64,000 nt of DNA from Utricularia gibba (GCA_002189035.1 NEEC01000011.1:3100001-3164000), one strand, 5' to 3'. Shown: positions 23,401 through 35,354, counted from the first letter of the stretch. Numbers and translations are program-made. The notes: a model not told the origin generated them from the sequence alone.

Positions 23401-24210
23401 CACACGGAAAACAAAGACACATGCGTTCAATAGGAACACGAAAGGGTATGCACAACAATAGCACAATCACAGAAAGCAAGCCTGAAGACTGACACGGCAC
23501 ATACGGTTTACAAGTGGAAACAAGAGTATAATGAACCCACACCTTCAACCCACAAGATGTAGTGCTTTTTCTTTCATTTGCCAAAGAAACAAAATTTCGA
23601 TACCACACAAGTGAAAGGTACATTGAGAAGTGGGCCATGGATGAGAACTCGAAGCCATTCTCATCCACTCATCATGAATAAGGGAAATACCAGTAGTTAT
23701 CTCTATATTGTCCCCATTGTTCAAGGTTCTGTATTTCAGTCTCAGATGGGGTCATCAGCAGGGATCAAGTATGGGTCTCAATGTGCTCTTCTAATAGGAA
23801 AGTTAACTCATATCATACTGAGAACCACATAACACCTTCACACAAAAAGGAAGAACACGAAAAGAACCCCAGGAACAGTAAAAGAAAACCATGACCACGC
23901 AAAAGAAACGAAATTAAAAATCAAGCCTTGATGTGGTGAGCCCACTACCTTCAGCTTTGTCGTAGAAGACAGCATTTTCTTCTGCCTGCTCCTCTTTTGG
24001 CGACTCGAATCCCTCAGAATCCCTAATGCCCTCCTTCTCATCTTCTCCGGAAGCGTTCAAGTCTTCAGCATCCTCCAACTTACTCTTCTCAGAAATCCCA
24101 TCCCGGTTCCCCACAACTTCATCGATCTTGTGTTCCCTACTTTTCCCTCGCTTCCTCACTAACAACTGTTCAGAATAGTCCTCTCTCGTCCCTACCTGCT
24201 CCTCATCCAT
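20422..24210 (-). CDS. Membrane protein of ER body-like (MEB; VIT/CCC1-related)
   Basis: Several exons, with a large first intron (about 22818-23948). The long N-terminal half is acidic, low-complexity and probably cytosolic. It contains a cysteine pair motif (LFCPNCKSCITRR, FRCLACFTLF) that may bind metal. The C-terminal half is a VIT/CCC1-like membrane domain: ELGIEVIKSIVYGGLAESIT, VLALGAANLIGGLLVFFHN, then helices in NFIIHMVVAILSYFIFGLV, LLCILVLSIAHAY and ATFIILGFAASGMGYGAG. This matches Arabidopsis MEB1/MEB2, ER-body membrane proteins thought to move iron or manganese. The ATG at 24210 is the first in frame. The stop is at 20422. Exon limits in the middle (21434-22137) are approximate. 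Confidence 0.88.
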
Positions 24211-25140
24211 TTCCACACTAAACCCACAAGCTAGAGAAGAGAGAGATAGCAGCAATGGGTCAACAAGTATTTATCTATATATTCAGTATATTGCAACGCT
24301 CCCAGCTGTAGACAGAAGAAATACACAAGCGCTCTCTCGAATTCAACTCTGTTGGTTTTTTTTGTTATCCTTTTCCTTGTTGCAGCAGGCAGAGGCAGAG
24401 TCACTCCGGATAGGTGAAAGAGAGAGAGCACATGCAGGGGAGTTGGCGCCTGGGAAATACATTAAAATCGCCCACATTCAGTCGCTTTTATCGAACACCT
24501 ACGCCTTCACTATCTCAAATATGAACGCCTCCTCGATGCCATAAACGCCGACCCACCTCTTCTTCCATCCGGGCCCTCCGTCGCTTCCCAACCTCCACCA
24601 TTTTTTCAAAAAAAATCAGCAACATAAAATCCCCCATCAACATCCCGCCAAACCTGGCTCCACGTATACAGGTAGGTAGAACGCCTCCAAGATCCCATTC
24701 TTTCTAGTGCACATTCAAAATAATTTAACAAAATATATTTTTATATTCATTTCAATTCATTATATTTTATTATAAACAAATCAATTAATCGCCCTACAAA
24801 TCCTACCTTATTATAAATTCCAAAATAATAGAAGTCGTGGCCACGTCACCACAATACGGTTACACGTCACACCCAATAATGATAAATAGGGGGATCACCT
24901 ATACCTGATATTTCGTAATTATATAGTTAAGTGTGTTCCCATTAAAACCATTCAAAAATTTATTGACGGGAAAATGAGAAAGACAGGTACAAGTATGATA
25001 AATGGACATATCTATGGATGTATTAATTGGACATTACTAACCGATGTGAGAAATGATATTGTTTTTTTATTTGTAATAAGGTGATGACATGGTTATAATT
25101 AGTTCATTCAGAGATGCAATAATTTTGTCTGTAGCCACCC
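24211..25140. other. Intergenic, AT-rich, MEB upstream region
   Basis: Holds the MEB leader and promoter, then increasingly AT-rich sequence from about 24710. No gene or repeat family was recognised. Confidence 0.5.
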
Positions 25141-25930
25141 ACGATGGAGTATTCTATTCAGTGGGCAGTCGCATTCCCTGGATTTGGATCCCAGAGGGAG
25201 GGCCCTGGTCTTGAGGCCCCCGCTATGGAAGGGAACCATGGAGTAGTGACTGATCTCACCTTATGGAAATTCTGACAGGGGGTGCTGCTGTTGCTGCTGC
25301 TAAGATGCACTGCATTTTCTTCAGAAGGAAGAGTGGGCACACTGAGGGGCGAGCAAGGAATTGGGAGCTGAGAGATTGAAGCCAGCAGGGAGAAGTAGAA
25401 ACTCAGGGGGGTTGCCGTGTTTTCAGTACACGGTGCGGCAGCGTCTGCTGCCGGAAATTATCATTTCGGCGTTGAAGATAGTGATGAAGCCCTGGAGAGC
25501 TCCCAACTGGGCGACGGCCATTGCCATTTGCACATGCAGTTTGAAACGTTGGCTGAGGAGGCCGGAGGACTGTGGGAACCAGCTGAAGGCTCTCGCTGCA
25601 GAGCAACTTCTGCCTGTTGAGATGAGCTATTGATCCCCAAAAGCTGTCTCTGGTTCAGCCAGCAGCTCCAAGTGATTCGCAAGAAGCTGGATCAAGGTGT
25701 TGAATTTCAGGATTAAGTAGAGATGCAAGTCCAATAGGAATGGTCAGAATTTGAGCATCGCGTTTTCAACATCCCAGACAGAATATGGAAGAAGACATGA
25801 TCAGCCTTAGCAGCATCCCCTTCTATACAATCATGCGAAGCTCAGCATCACCAGCATCTTCTCCTCTTAGTTCAGTTATCCGGCGGCTGGGGATCCTCCG
25901 GCCACCGTCATACTCAGCATCAAATGAACA
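25141..25930. other. Unidentified GC-richer island; possible gene relic or non-coding transcript
   Basis: Base composition changes from AT-rich to near-genic here. Several overlapping 60-90 codon frames are open on both strands, the longest starting at 25361 (+). None gives a protein I recognise, none has convincing splice structure, and all three frames are equally plausible. It may be an eroded gene, a long non-coding RNA or an unusual upstream region of the NAC gene. Confidence 0.3.
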
Positions 25931-26269
25931 AATGTGCAAAAGAAACGTCTCGTTTTTCACGTGACGACAATTTTAGTTCACGGCCCGACACGACAGAGTG
26001 CCGTACGGCACACGCGGCTTATTTCTATTGGAAGGAGACCAGTACGGCCCGCCACTATGCTTTAGCAGGAATCCAGATATGCCCTCGATTCACGAGGGTA
26101 TATGTCTGGACACGGTATCTGCTGACGAAGACGGAATTCCTTGTTCCACGATTCTGCGTGTCGCTTCGCTAGGGTTTCTTGATTCGTTGATTTGGAGAAT
26201 CTGCCTTTTTTCAGGGTTTTAAGATTTGCGGATCTTCTCGTGTGTCTTTTGGTTGGAGGAATCTGATCG

Positions 26270-28467
26270 ATGGCTGTGCTGCCGAGTAAGGGGTATCCGG
26301 TGGGTTACCGTTTTCGGCCTACAGATGAGGAGTTGGTGAATCATTACTTACGGCTCAAAATCCGCGGCCATGAAAGTGAAGTCAGCGCTATACGTGAAAT
26401 TGATGTTTGTAAGCAGGAGCCCTGGGATCTTCCAGGTAATATAATGATGGGAGATTTGCGACCTTTTTTGAACTGTGGTTCAGGAAAATTGATGGACTTC
26501 AGTTTTTCGATCATGTTTTTTCAGCCTTGTCTGTGCTAGAGTCCACTGACAACGAGTGGTTTTTCTTCTGCCCGAAGGATCGCAAGTATCAAAATGGTCA
26601 GAGATTGAACAGGGCAACTGAAAGGGGTTATTGGAAGGCAACTGGTAAGGATAGGAATATTGTGTCTAAGAAGGGACTGAAGATTGGGATGAAAAAGACC
26701 CTTGTCTTCTATACTGGCCGTGCACCAGACGGTAAGAGAACTCACTGGATCATACATGAGTATCGCGCCACTGATAAGTCCCTTGATGGCTCACAACCTG
26801 GCCAGGTTCGTATTCAAGTAATTGGCCAATCATTCTTCGTCTTGTCAGCAATTGCTTAGCTGCTGAGTGTATTTTAGTCTTCGGTTATGTGCTGTGAAAA
26901 ATAGTGGGAAAACTCTGATTTTGTTTATAGGGTGCTTTCGTGCTATGCCGTTTGTTCAAGAAAACTGAGCTAAAACAGGATGACACCACTGAGATCACGA
27001 ATTTCACAGAAGGTGAAGAGATTGTCTCTTCTGCTGTGCCTGTCAAATATTCTGCTGTAGAGGAGCATTCAGAATCCGTTACCCACATTTTTAGTGCTCC
27101 AGCTGCAACACATCCTCACAGTGTTGGCAGTGGTAATAATTCAAGCTGTGAAAAAACTGTATATGATGATCTAGCCACTGATATACAGAGTAAAAGCTGC
27201 AACACTGATGAAGTGGAGGGGTGTGCTACAGTCCCGTTGATTGAACAAGTAACTTATCCGCTCACTTGTAATGCATGAGGGAGTGCGAATGGTCTCGTTT
27301 TAATTTTTTCCCATTTTCTTTAGCCTTACACAGATCTCGATTCTTTTCTGGAAGATTGGAATATTTTCTCCCCCTTGCATTCTCAGATGCAATCAGAGCT
27401 AGGAAGCTCATTACTTTATGGTGGTTTTACTGGGGATGTTTCCAATGGTTGCTACACGAATGATGCTGACCTCACTAACTTCTTGAACTCTGTGATCATT
27501 GATCCGGAGCCACAGATTTTTGATGGAATGTACTTCTCTTCTTCTGCTGGTCCTAAGAACACGAATACGGTGCTTCCAGACAGTTATTCATGCGCTGAAT
27601 CAGACAGTGAGGTGTCGCAAAAACAGGTAAATATGAACTCAGCTAACTACCTCCTTGGATTCAATGAGACACACAGCAAAAGCTTGATTATGTGTTAATC
27701 TTTTGGTGTATGCTAGATTGAACAGGGACATTTGGTGTCTGATGTGGTTGGTGAAAGTATCAAACATGAGTCATGCTTCCAGACAGAGTTTACCGCTCAA
27801 ACGGCGGACTTTGGGCAATGTGCTGCTACTTTCCATGCCAGCGATGGTTATGATCCCAAAAAACTGCAATTTTCTAACACCTACAACCAAATGGCTCCCC
27901 AAGTGTCAGTTGCGAATAACTTTGCAGCAGTAGAATCTATGCCCATATCTGGGATTAAGATACGGTCTCGTAATAGTTTTAGTCAGCCCAAATCAGGCAG
28001 CCCTGCCATGCAGGGAACTGCTCCAAGAAGAATTCGATTGGTGAAGAAGTTTCAGGTTGGACCAATGGAATGCGCATTTCCTAAGAAACTGATCAGTAAT
28101 AACTCAAGCCATGAAGAAGCGGGTTCAACTGAGGTTAGACTACTTTCCTTTGCTCTTAAAATCATCGCTTAATGCTCTTCAAATAATAACATCAGAGTTT
28201 CCATCTCTGCAGGAGGCCAAACCAGCATTGTCCAAACTGAACACATTGCCTTCTGAGGAAACTGAAGCACAGAAGCTCAAGTCAAATACCACTTTGACAT
28301 CTAGAAACGACACACCTGCCATAAAGTTTGAAGATGTTCGTCCCTCCCTTACACTATATCCAACAAAGCCATCCATGTTCTCATGCCCTACAATGCGAAG
28401 GGTGGTCATGGCTCTTAGTCTCATCCTTGGGCTTGTTGCAACTGTTTGTGCCACCCTTCTAATGTAA
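26270..28467 (+). CDS. Membrane-tethered NAC transcription factor (NTL type, NAC091/TIP-like)
   Basis: Six exons: 26270-26435, 26525-26805, 26931-27248, 27324-27626, 27717-28133, 28213-28467. The N-terminal NAC domain is complete: A ([18 protein letters not shown]), B, C ([14 protein letters not shown]), D ([15 protein letters not shown] and [19 protein letters not shown]) and E (GAFVLCRLF). A long acidic region follows. The protein ends in one hydrophobic helix, [20 protein letters not shown], just before the stop. This is the tail-anchored NTL group, where cleavage releases the factor to the nucleus under stress. Arabidopsis TIP/NAC091 lies near PRR5, ABIL3 and MEB2, all matched in this window, so NAC091 is the likely relative. 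The C-terminal helix is an observation; release by cleavage is family knowledge. Confidence 0.92.
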
Positions 28468-28742
28468 GCAGGGTTCTAATCCCTCCCTCATGTACAGAAT
28501 ATTTGTGTGCTAGGTATGCTAATGATTGCAGTAGGCATGTGTCTCTGAAATTTTTTGCAAGTGTCTTATGAGATGATCTGGGATGTAGTTACCCTTACGG
28601 TAGCCTGTGTCAAGTGCTGGGGATGTGACTATCGGACATGATTGCAACTGACTTGTCAAAAATTGGCATTGCTTTTATTTTTTAAAAAAGGTGTTTCAGG
28701 AAAGTTTAGCTCAGAAGACAAAAAATCTGAGTGCAGGAAAGT
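28468..28742. other. Convergent 3' region between NAC factor and NACA genes
   Basis: Holds the 3' ends of the two converging genes. A short repeat of GGAAAGTTTAG occurs at about 28699 and 28737. Confidence 0.4.
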
Positions 28743-29877
28743 TTAGTTGGTGAGCTCCATGATGGCACTGACAATGTCTCCGTTGTGAGTTCTGAGGGCC
28801 CTTACAGCCTTGGCCTTGGAGACAGCAGCTTGAGTCATAACCAGCTCGACATCCCGAGGCTCAACTCCACTCTCATCCACTTCCTCATCTTCCTCATCAG
28901 CCTGAGATACCGCGGACCTCGATACCAAAGAGCTCATGTCAGGGGCTCTGAATCGCTGTGCTGCCTGAGCCTGCAGCTGGGAGCTTAAATCCTGAACCTT
29001 GGCCTCTCCAAAAATGACGTACGTATCAGAATTTGGGCTCTTGAACACATCAGGCTTTGAAATGTAAAACATAGCCTGAAAATGCCATTTTCCAAGCTCA
29101 GCAAAACCACCGACATGAAAAGAGAATGTAATCCAGAGAGAAGTGAAGCAGTGGAACAAACATTTTTTGCACTCCTGATGTTAACTCTGGTCACACCGAT
29201 CACAGGTTTCATTCCAAGCTTCACCACGGCCTTTCGGCTCTTCTTCTCACTTCTGCTTTGCTTTGAATCATCATTCGCATCTATCAAAGTTTACAAGAAA
29301 AAAAATTACTGTTTCACCAATTCTAAAACAAATGACAGTAATTCCATAAAGCTATTGACTAATGGAAACACCCTTGAAAATTCAACTTGATGATGAGGCA
29401 ACACTTACAGGTTTGCATAGCTACCAACAGGCAATTAAGATTGACAGGCAATTCAATGCAAACAACTGGCTTTAAGAGAATGGGGAAACTACTCATGAGC
29501 TTAGTCCAGAAGATTCGTAAGCACCAGGTCATTTACTCTACAGTGATACAGGGATACAAAAAACCACTATTTTTTTTCTCAGTTTAGCAACATGATTGCA
29601 CACCAATGCACAATCCATATCTAACATATATACATTATAAACAACTCACACAAGAATCACCTGCAACAACATTCTCCTCGTCATCACTAGAATCCTCACT
29701 GTGCTCTTCATCTTCCTTCACGTCCTCCACAAAAACATCGTCCTAAAGCCACCGTGAAACGGAAAAAAAAAAGAGTAATTCTTCACATCCAAAATAGAAA
29801 ATAAAGCTTTCAGAGCATTGACAATTTACCTGAGAATCATTCTCGGCAAGATTTTTCTCAACGAAGGGCCCCGGCAT
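28743..29877 (-). CDS. Nascent polypeptide-associated complex alpha subunit (NAC-alpha)
   Basis: NAC-alpha pairs with the beta subunit (BTF3) at the ribosome exit and shields new chains. The start [14 protein letters not shown] at 29877 is followed by an acidic stretch ([20 protein letters not shown]). The NAC domain then runs from [20 protein letters not shown] and [11 protein letters not shown] to [20 protein letters not shown]. The C-terminus has the UBA domain ([20 protein letters not shown]) and ends SAIMELTN at 28743. In the NAC domain an approximately 80-base GT-AG intron separates RSAKN from AMFYISKPD. All hallmarks of plant NACA-like proteins are present and the gene looks intact. 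Confidence 0.93.
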
Positions 29878-30129
29878 CGTTCACACGAACACTTTCACTC
29901 CCGTTCTCGTCGCTACGCGTCCTTTCAAGTCGAAACATTTGCTTCTAGGGCTCCATAAAAGTCGGGCTATTGGGCTCGACTTCCGCTCTCGATCGCGGAA
30001 ACATTTGTTTCCAATTTTATCCCTAACGTTTTCTTCCATTCTGGGTTCGGGAATCTTCATCGTCCGACCCATCGATGTTACCCGGATGCACACCGTATCC
30101 TCCCGTCGACGAGGCGGCGACCGTCTGAT
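29878..30129. promoter_or_regulatory. NACA upstream region
   Basis: Immediate upstream region of NACA (-). No clear TATA box was seen. Confidence 0.4.
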
Positions 30130-30961
30130 ATGCCGCCGCCGCTGCCGTCAACCAATGCCCATCTCATAAAAATCACGGCTTCTCTACACGAGGCTATCTT
30201 CACTGCCTTTTCAGCATTCGTCTTGTTTTCAAGTTCCGCAAAAACCACCTCCCTGTTCTTCCTCCTCAGCAGAGTCAATCTCTCTTTGCCCCTACACCTT
30301 CGGAAATTCCCCAGAATGTCCCTTCTGGTGAGCAGAACCATAGGCCCCAGAAACTCGGAGCGTCTGACCCCTGCCTTCGCCACCCCTCAGTCGTTGTCCG
30401 ATTGGTTAAAGCCGCGGATGTGCGCCGATCTATTGGTAGCAGTGTTTCTGGGGTTTATGGAAACGTGAGAATACTGCCAGGATCATATGTGAAGAAGGTG
30501 GAAGAAGGTTTCGTCATCGAACCCAGGTTTTCCTGCTTGCTATTTTCTTCATATCGTTGATGCTGAGGCAGAAGGCTTGCCTGATGGGGATTTCAGCACT
30601 TACGATACCGAAGATTATGGGGACTTGGATGAGGCAAACGCTGCTGTTTCCTGTAAGAAGCAATACTGGAGATGGGTTGATTTTGATTCGGTTTAAATCT
30701 ACTTCTGCTTTGCTCCTGTATCCGCTGGCTGCAAGAACTGATTTTTGGTGAATGTACGGCAAAATTCGTCAACTGTGAGCCTTTATTAAACATGCTTTTC
30801 CTCAAATCTTCATGCAGCAAAAATCAACTCACTGATACGCATGAACGTAAGCCATTGGCAGGAATAGAATGTGTGGACTCCTGATCTCGAGCTCTACCTC
30901 TCTAAATGACTGCACTTTGTAAGTGGCGCAATTCAGAAAAAAAAAAAAAAAAAAAAAAAAA
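30130..30961 (+). pseudogene. Decayed gene fragment ending in a poly(A) run; possible retrocopy
   Basis: A + frame starting at ATG 30130 is open for 112 codons and contains RLTPAFATPQSLSDWLKPR, which I recognise as a conserved plant protein segment but cannot name. The reading stops at 30468. Protein-like pieces then appear in other frames (VRILPGSYVKKVEEGFVIEP and AEGLPDGDFSTYDTEDYGDL). A 25-base pure A run lies at 30937-30961. This mixture fits an eroded gene, and the A run would fit a processed copy. A real gene with unseen introns, or the 5' part of a rearranged gene, is possible. Insertion-site duplications were not identified. Confidence 0.35.
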
Positions 30962-31088
30962 CATTTGCTTGATCTTTAACTCAGATGTCTAATACTTACA
31001 AGAAGCTGAACATCTAAAAAACTAGCACATCGATTAACCAACTACCTTCAACCAAAATATGTTCATTTCCAACTTTCACTGGGTGTAG

Positions 31089-33879
31089 CTAACGAACTGA
31101 TGAGCTCTCAGGTTGTGGATCATTAGGCATTTGACGAACAAACTGCCCCTTAACTCGGGGTCGTTGCTCAGCTAGCTTCTTCCTGCTTTCGTATCGAACC
31201 TGCAGCAGATACTTGATGTTAGTCATCAAGTGCAGAGAATGTGTGGAATAGAGGTTATAGGTGCATCTCTCTTTGTCATACGTACCTTCTTCTCAAAACA
31301 TCTCTCTTTCCTTTTCAACCGGAACTTTCTGAGAGCTGCTTCCCTGTGCATCGAACTGTGCAGCAGTCCATCCTGAGCATGGTAGTTGACTACATTACCA
31401 TATTCGGATGGAGGAATGGTGATTTGGGCAGCAGTCATGTTTGAATGGCAGGAACTTGCATTAGCACTCTGATTTTTTCCAGGTGAAAGAAGGTTCTCAT
31501 TCCCCAAGCTGTCTGATTTGTTGCCCTGTTTGTTGTCCATATGATCGATGGAAACACAGCAGTTCCGTTGATCCAGGCCGCGTACTTGCACAGTACACGA
31601 GCCCTGATCCATTGGAAGGCGCTGTTGTTTCTGGGTATTTGCCCGATGAGAGACCAGAGAATCATATCCATCAGTACCGCGCTCATCACCTATAACTAGA
31701 TCTGGATGAGGCATCTCTTTATTTGACACGATTTCACCTTTCCCAGTTTGGACTGTTGATGCAGAAAAGTGCTTCTGAGTGGCCACTGATGGATCTTGCA
31801 TCTCGGGATTACACACTACATGGTTATTAGATGCTCCGTTATCCAGCATCCTTTCATGGTCCCTTGGTTCATTACAAATCAACGGGGAGGCTCCTGGCTT
31901 GTTTATGTATCTGAAAGAGAGTTAGTTATCTGCATCAGACTTGAGCTCCATGGGCATGATTACCGAAATCATAAACAGTCAATGAGCATATCCCCCACCC
32001 AAGTGCACGATGTTTTTACTATAGTGAATCTATGAAGAAAACTAAAAAGGAAAACTTATTAAAGAGCAAGCCAATACTGCAGTTCATGCAATTCTATCTT
32101 GACAGCGCACTCACCTTGAAAAGGGAGAAGCCTCTGAGTGATTCAATCTTGGTCTTTTAAGTGAGAGATCCAAATCTGATTCAGCATCTATATTTTTGGA
32201 GCAAACCGTTGAAGAAGAGCTTCCAATAGCAACGCTGGGGTGATTATCCAAGGATTTGATCAAGTCGATTGCCTCTATGGAAGAATCCCTGAAAGTTTTG
32301 CCACTTTGGGAGTTCCTTCCACCGGGACTTCTACACTCTGAAAAAAGGTCGCTGTTTTTTGACTGTGAGAGACCAGGGAAACATTGCACGGCTTCATCTC
32401 CATCATTCCCAGAATCAGGTTTTGTGCAAGAGCTCTGCGATGAAAAGAAAGAAAATACATGAGAAAAAAATTCTTATTCAGAAAAATTATATAAGCCAAC
32501 ATAAAATTCTAATTCCAACAAAAGAATACTCTGCTTGCCAGATTCTCATGTACGGATTATCAAGCTTGATGCATTGTACCTGAGCTTCACTGCCTTTATC
32601 AGTGCATTCCCTAGACCGACAAGCACATGCCTTCTTACAGTGACATGAGTTGTTATCACTGGCAGCATTGTTCTCAGCTATGGTTTCAACCTTCTTTTGA
32701 CGTATACTCTCATCTGATGGTCCAAGGCTAGCAGCAGCATTACTTAACTGAGATCATCAGAAGAAGAAAACAGGAATAAAAAAGCCGACATGAAATGAAG
32801 AGACATCTAAATTCAGCGAGGGCAGAAGGCTGAGACACAGCAGACATCAAGAAAATAATGCACTTTTTTTTTTCTGGCCGAGTTCAATTAGTCTCATCAG
32901 ATTTAGGGAGTAAGATGAACACTTCTTTGGTGGAAAAGCAATTGACAGAACATACAGTCTGTTTCCTCCAAACATGTTGCCACAAATTGATCAGCTCATT
33001 TTTCCTGACAGGCTTCACGAGGAAGTCAGTAGCACCTCTCAGCATGCATTTGTAGACCGTATTCACTGAGTCGTGGGAAGACATCACTGCAATATACATG
33101 AAACAACGGACTCTGAATAAACTGCTTTGCAACAAAAGAACAGGGATTCTTCGTAAAAATAAATGGGTCTTGCATCATACTTATTACTGGAATATGTTTG
33201 CAAGCTTCCTGCTCCCTTATCAAGGAAAGAAGAGCATATCCAGATATCAAAGGGAGATCAACTTCTGTCAAAACCAGGTCTATGTTACATGGCCTTGCTC
33301 TGAGTAGATCCCATGCTTTCAAACCATCCGAAACCGCAGAAACTGAAACATTTGAAAAACAAACAAGAGAGTTATGTAAAAAACTCCATATTTGGAGACA
33401 CCTTCCGTGCCATCCAATAATTCCTCAAAGCCTATTACTTTAAACATCTCGAACTACCCTAAAACAGGATACACATAATCATGGGGAAAAAAAACTACTA
33501 CACATCTCCAACAATTGGGGATAGAATTTGAAAATTTCAAGCAGAAAACTTAGAGTACAACACACAATGAAGATGACGCATTGAAAGCTTCAATTATGAC
33601 ACCAATTTACATAATCCCGGATCAAGACGCGATAGACTCGTAGCGAATCCAGAAAAAAACGGGGCAAAACTCACCTCTGTAATTGCATTTACGTAGGAGC
33701 GCCGCAATTATCTGCCTAGTCGAGTCATCAGATTCCACCAAAAGCACTCTAACGACAATTCTTGGAAGAAGACTCTCCCAGTTCACAACCGACGGCGTTG
33801 TCTCCGCCGGCGCTACCCCCTCCATCAACGCGTTATCACCGATTTTCCCACCTCCGGCGCAGATCACAGCCTCACCCAT
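31089..33879 (-). CDS. Pseudo-response regulator, PRR5/PRR9 clade (circadian clock)
   Basis: Six or more exons from ATG 33879 to TAG 31089. The N-terminal pseudo-receiver domain begins [20 protein letters not shown] and continues [20 protein letters not shown]. The phospho-acceptor aspartate is replaced by glutamate (TEVD), as in all plant PRRs. It closes with [26 protein letters not shown] and WQHVWRKQT. The middle is Ser/Asn-rich. The C-terminus carries the CCT domain ([20 protein letters not shown] then [15 protein letters not shown] and VKGQFVRQ), which binds DNA with clock regulators. PRR5/7/9 repress CCA1 and LHY during the day. The receiver resembles PRR5/PRR9 and the neighbours match the PRR5 and PRR9 loci. 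Evening elements lie upstream. Confidence 0.93.
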
Positions 33880-34034
33880 CCTCTGAAAGGCGCTTATTCC
33901 TTTAGCAGAATCAAAAAATCGCGTTAGGCAAGAAGCAAAGCATATGGGATTCTGGAACTCGCTCTACAGGTCATTCTTCTCTGGAAAACGAAACCTTTGC
34001 TTAAGCCTTTGAACAGCATGCCCTGTCTCACCCC

Positions 34035-34043
34035 AAAATATCT
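34035..34043 (+). promoter_or_regulatory. Evening element AAAATATCT, 156 bp upstream of the PRR start
   Basis: Exact evening element, bound by CCA1/LHY and RVE8 MYB-like factors in Arabidopsis PRR5/PRR9 and other evening promoters. Its close position to the PRR start supports direct clock control. Confidence 0.65.
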
Positions 34044-34684
34044 CCAACCAACGCCTCCATTTTTCCATCAGTTTCCATGAATTTCTTTTATGGCATTTTA
34101 CTACGTACTCTTTTTAACCGCCGCACATCCAACACCCTCGAAGTTTGCGGTATTTGCGTGGACCACGCAACGAATCTTCCAATTTATTATACTTTTACCC
34201 CATGAAAACCCAAAATTCCCACTAAGGTAACTTGCTGTCTTTTTTTGTGTACCTCTTTGCACTCAATTCTTGGACTACTTTTTAAGCTCATTTATAAAAA
34301 TGGTCAATCGTACACTTTATCTTATATATTAAATTAAAAAATTTACATTAAAAATGGTCAAGAATATAGTTTTTGACATGGATGAGCAAGCAAGTAACAA
34401 CTTCCAAGGTCATGGTGGGTACTAACAGTAAATATTAGAAGAACAGGGACTGAGTTGCAAATAAGAATCTCACCCCGGCTCCAAGAAATATCTATCCCTG
34501 CTCCTAACGAGTGGCCCAGAACGGCCACGTCCCCCAGCCAATCAGGTAAAAAGGGCAGCGCCCCTGTCCATACTTGTTATTCAACAAAATTAATAAATAA
34601 ATGAAATTTCTCTTCTTTCGACACGTGAACACCCGCAAGATTAAAATATCGGGCGACCCAACTGGCGGAGTGGGCCCCAGACGA

Positions 34685-34693
34685 AGATATTTT
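34685..34693 (-). promoter_or_regulatory. Second evening element (AAAATATCT on the minus strand)
   Basis: Exact match in opposite orientation to the first, about 800 bp upstream of the PRR start, with a G-box (CACGTG, 34716-34721) 22 bp beyond it. Confidence 0.5.
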
Positions 34694-34715
34694 CCAACTG
34701 TGGTGAGGATGGTGC

Positions 34716-34721
34716 CACGTG
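34716..34721 (+). promoter_or_regulatory. G-box CACGTG
   Basis: In the context GCCACGTGGG. G-boxes are bound by bZIP and PIF-type bHLH factors. A second CACGTG is at 34622-34627. Confidence 0.45.
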
Positions 34722-35153
34722 GGATTCGGCGTTGCGCATCATCCGGGACTCGTGGCTCTCGGATCTCCTCCGGTGCTGGTTTATCCTCCCCGAGCTGGAC
34801 CACCATTCTCGTACCTTTCCTATTTTAAATAAATAAAATGAATATTACTCAAAATTATGTTTGATAGATAAATTTTATTAAAATATTATTATTTAGATAT
34901 ATGCATTCAAAAATAAAAATTTAAATTTAGGGGTTTAGGTAGTAATATTTTTAAAAATATGATTTTTCAAATAATTTAAAAATATTTAATAAATTATACT
35001 TATGTATACCAAACATGTAGATTTAGAAAACATTTGAAAAAATTACTTTAAAATTGAAAATTCTAATAGAATAAAAATTGACATATGTTTTGAATTGACA
35101 CGTATTTTTTGGAGTAAGGGTGCACGTGTCAATTTAACAATACGTATTTGAAT

Positions 35154-35354
35154 TCAGTTTCTAGAAGCTTCCACTCTCTGATCCACCGCTTTTAAGTAGA
35201 GAAACAGCACGTAAGTCGTCAGAGACAACGTCACCAAGAGGAGGAGGACGGCGAAGGAGACGCTCCCCAGCAAAGGCGGGCGGTGGCTTCTAGATGTTTC
35301 CGCGGTTTCCTCATCAGGGCCGCTATCAGAGTCGACGCCCTGCTTCGCCTTCAT
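35154..35354 (-). pseudogene. Short membrane peptide, possible N-terminal relic of a third GT77 copy
   Basis: From ATG 35354 a 66-residue frame reads MKAKQGVDSDSGPDEETAET then SRSHRPP, and a hydrophobic helix FAVLLLLVTLSLTTYVLF before the TAG at 35154. The upstream reading (RREEALELLSSSAA) and the acidic stretch plus helix align with the N-terminus of the two GT77 genes to the right (REERCELLTSFAM..., TSRRSFLLW then VPFTLVLVLV). DNA is shared around GAGCTTTTGA and GCAATGA. There is no catalytic domain downstream. It is either an exon 1 relic of a tandem copy or an unrelated small type II membrane protein. Confidence 0.45.

Larger units (their letters stand above)
33880..35153. promoter_or_regulatory. 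Upstream region of the PRR gene; no gene seen
   Basis: Contains evening elements at 34035-34043 and 34685-34693 and G-boxes at 34622-34627 and 34716-34721. The right half (34830-35150) is AT-rich. No convincing coding sequence. Confidence 0.5.
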
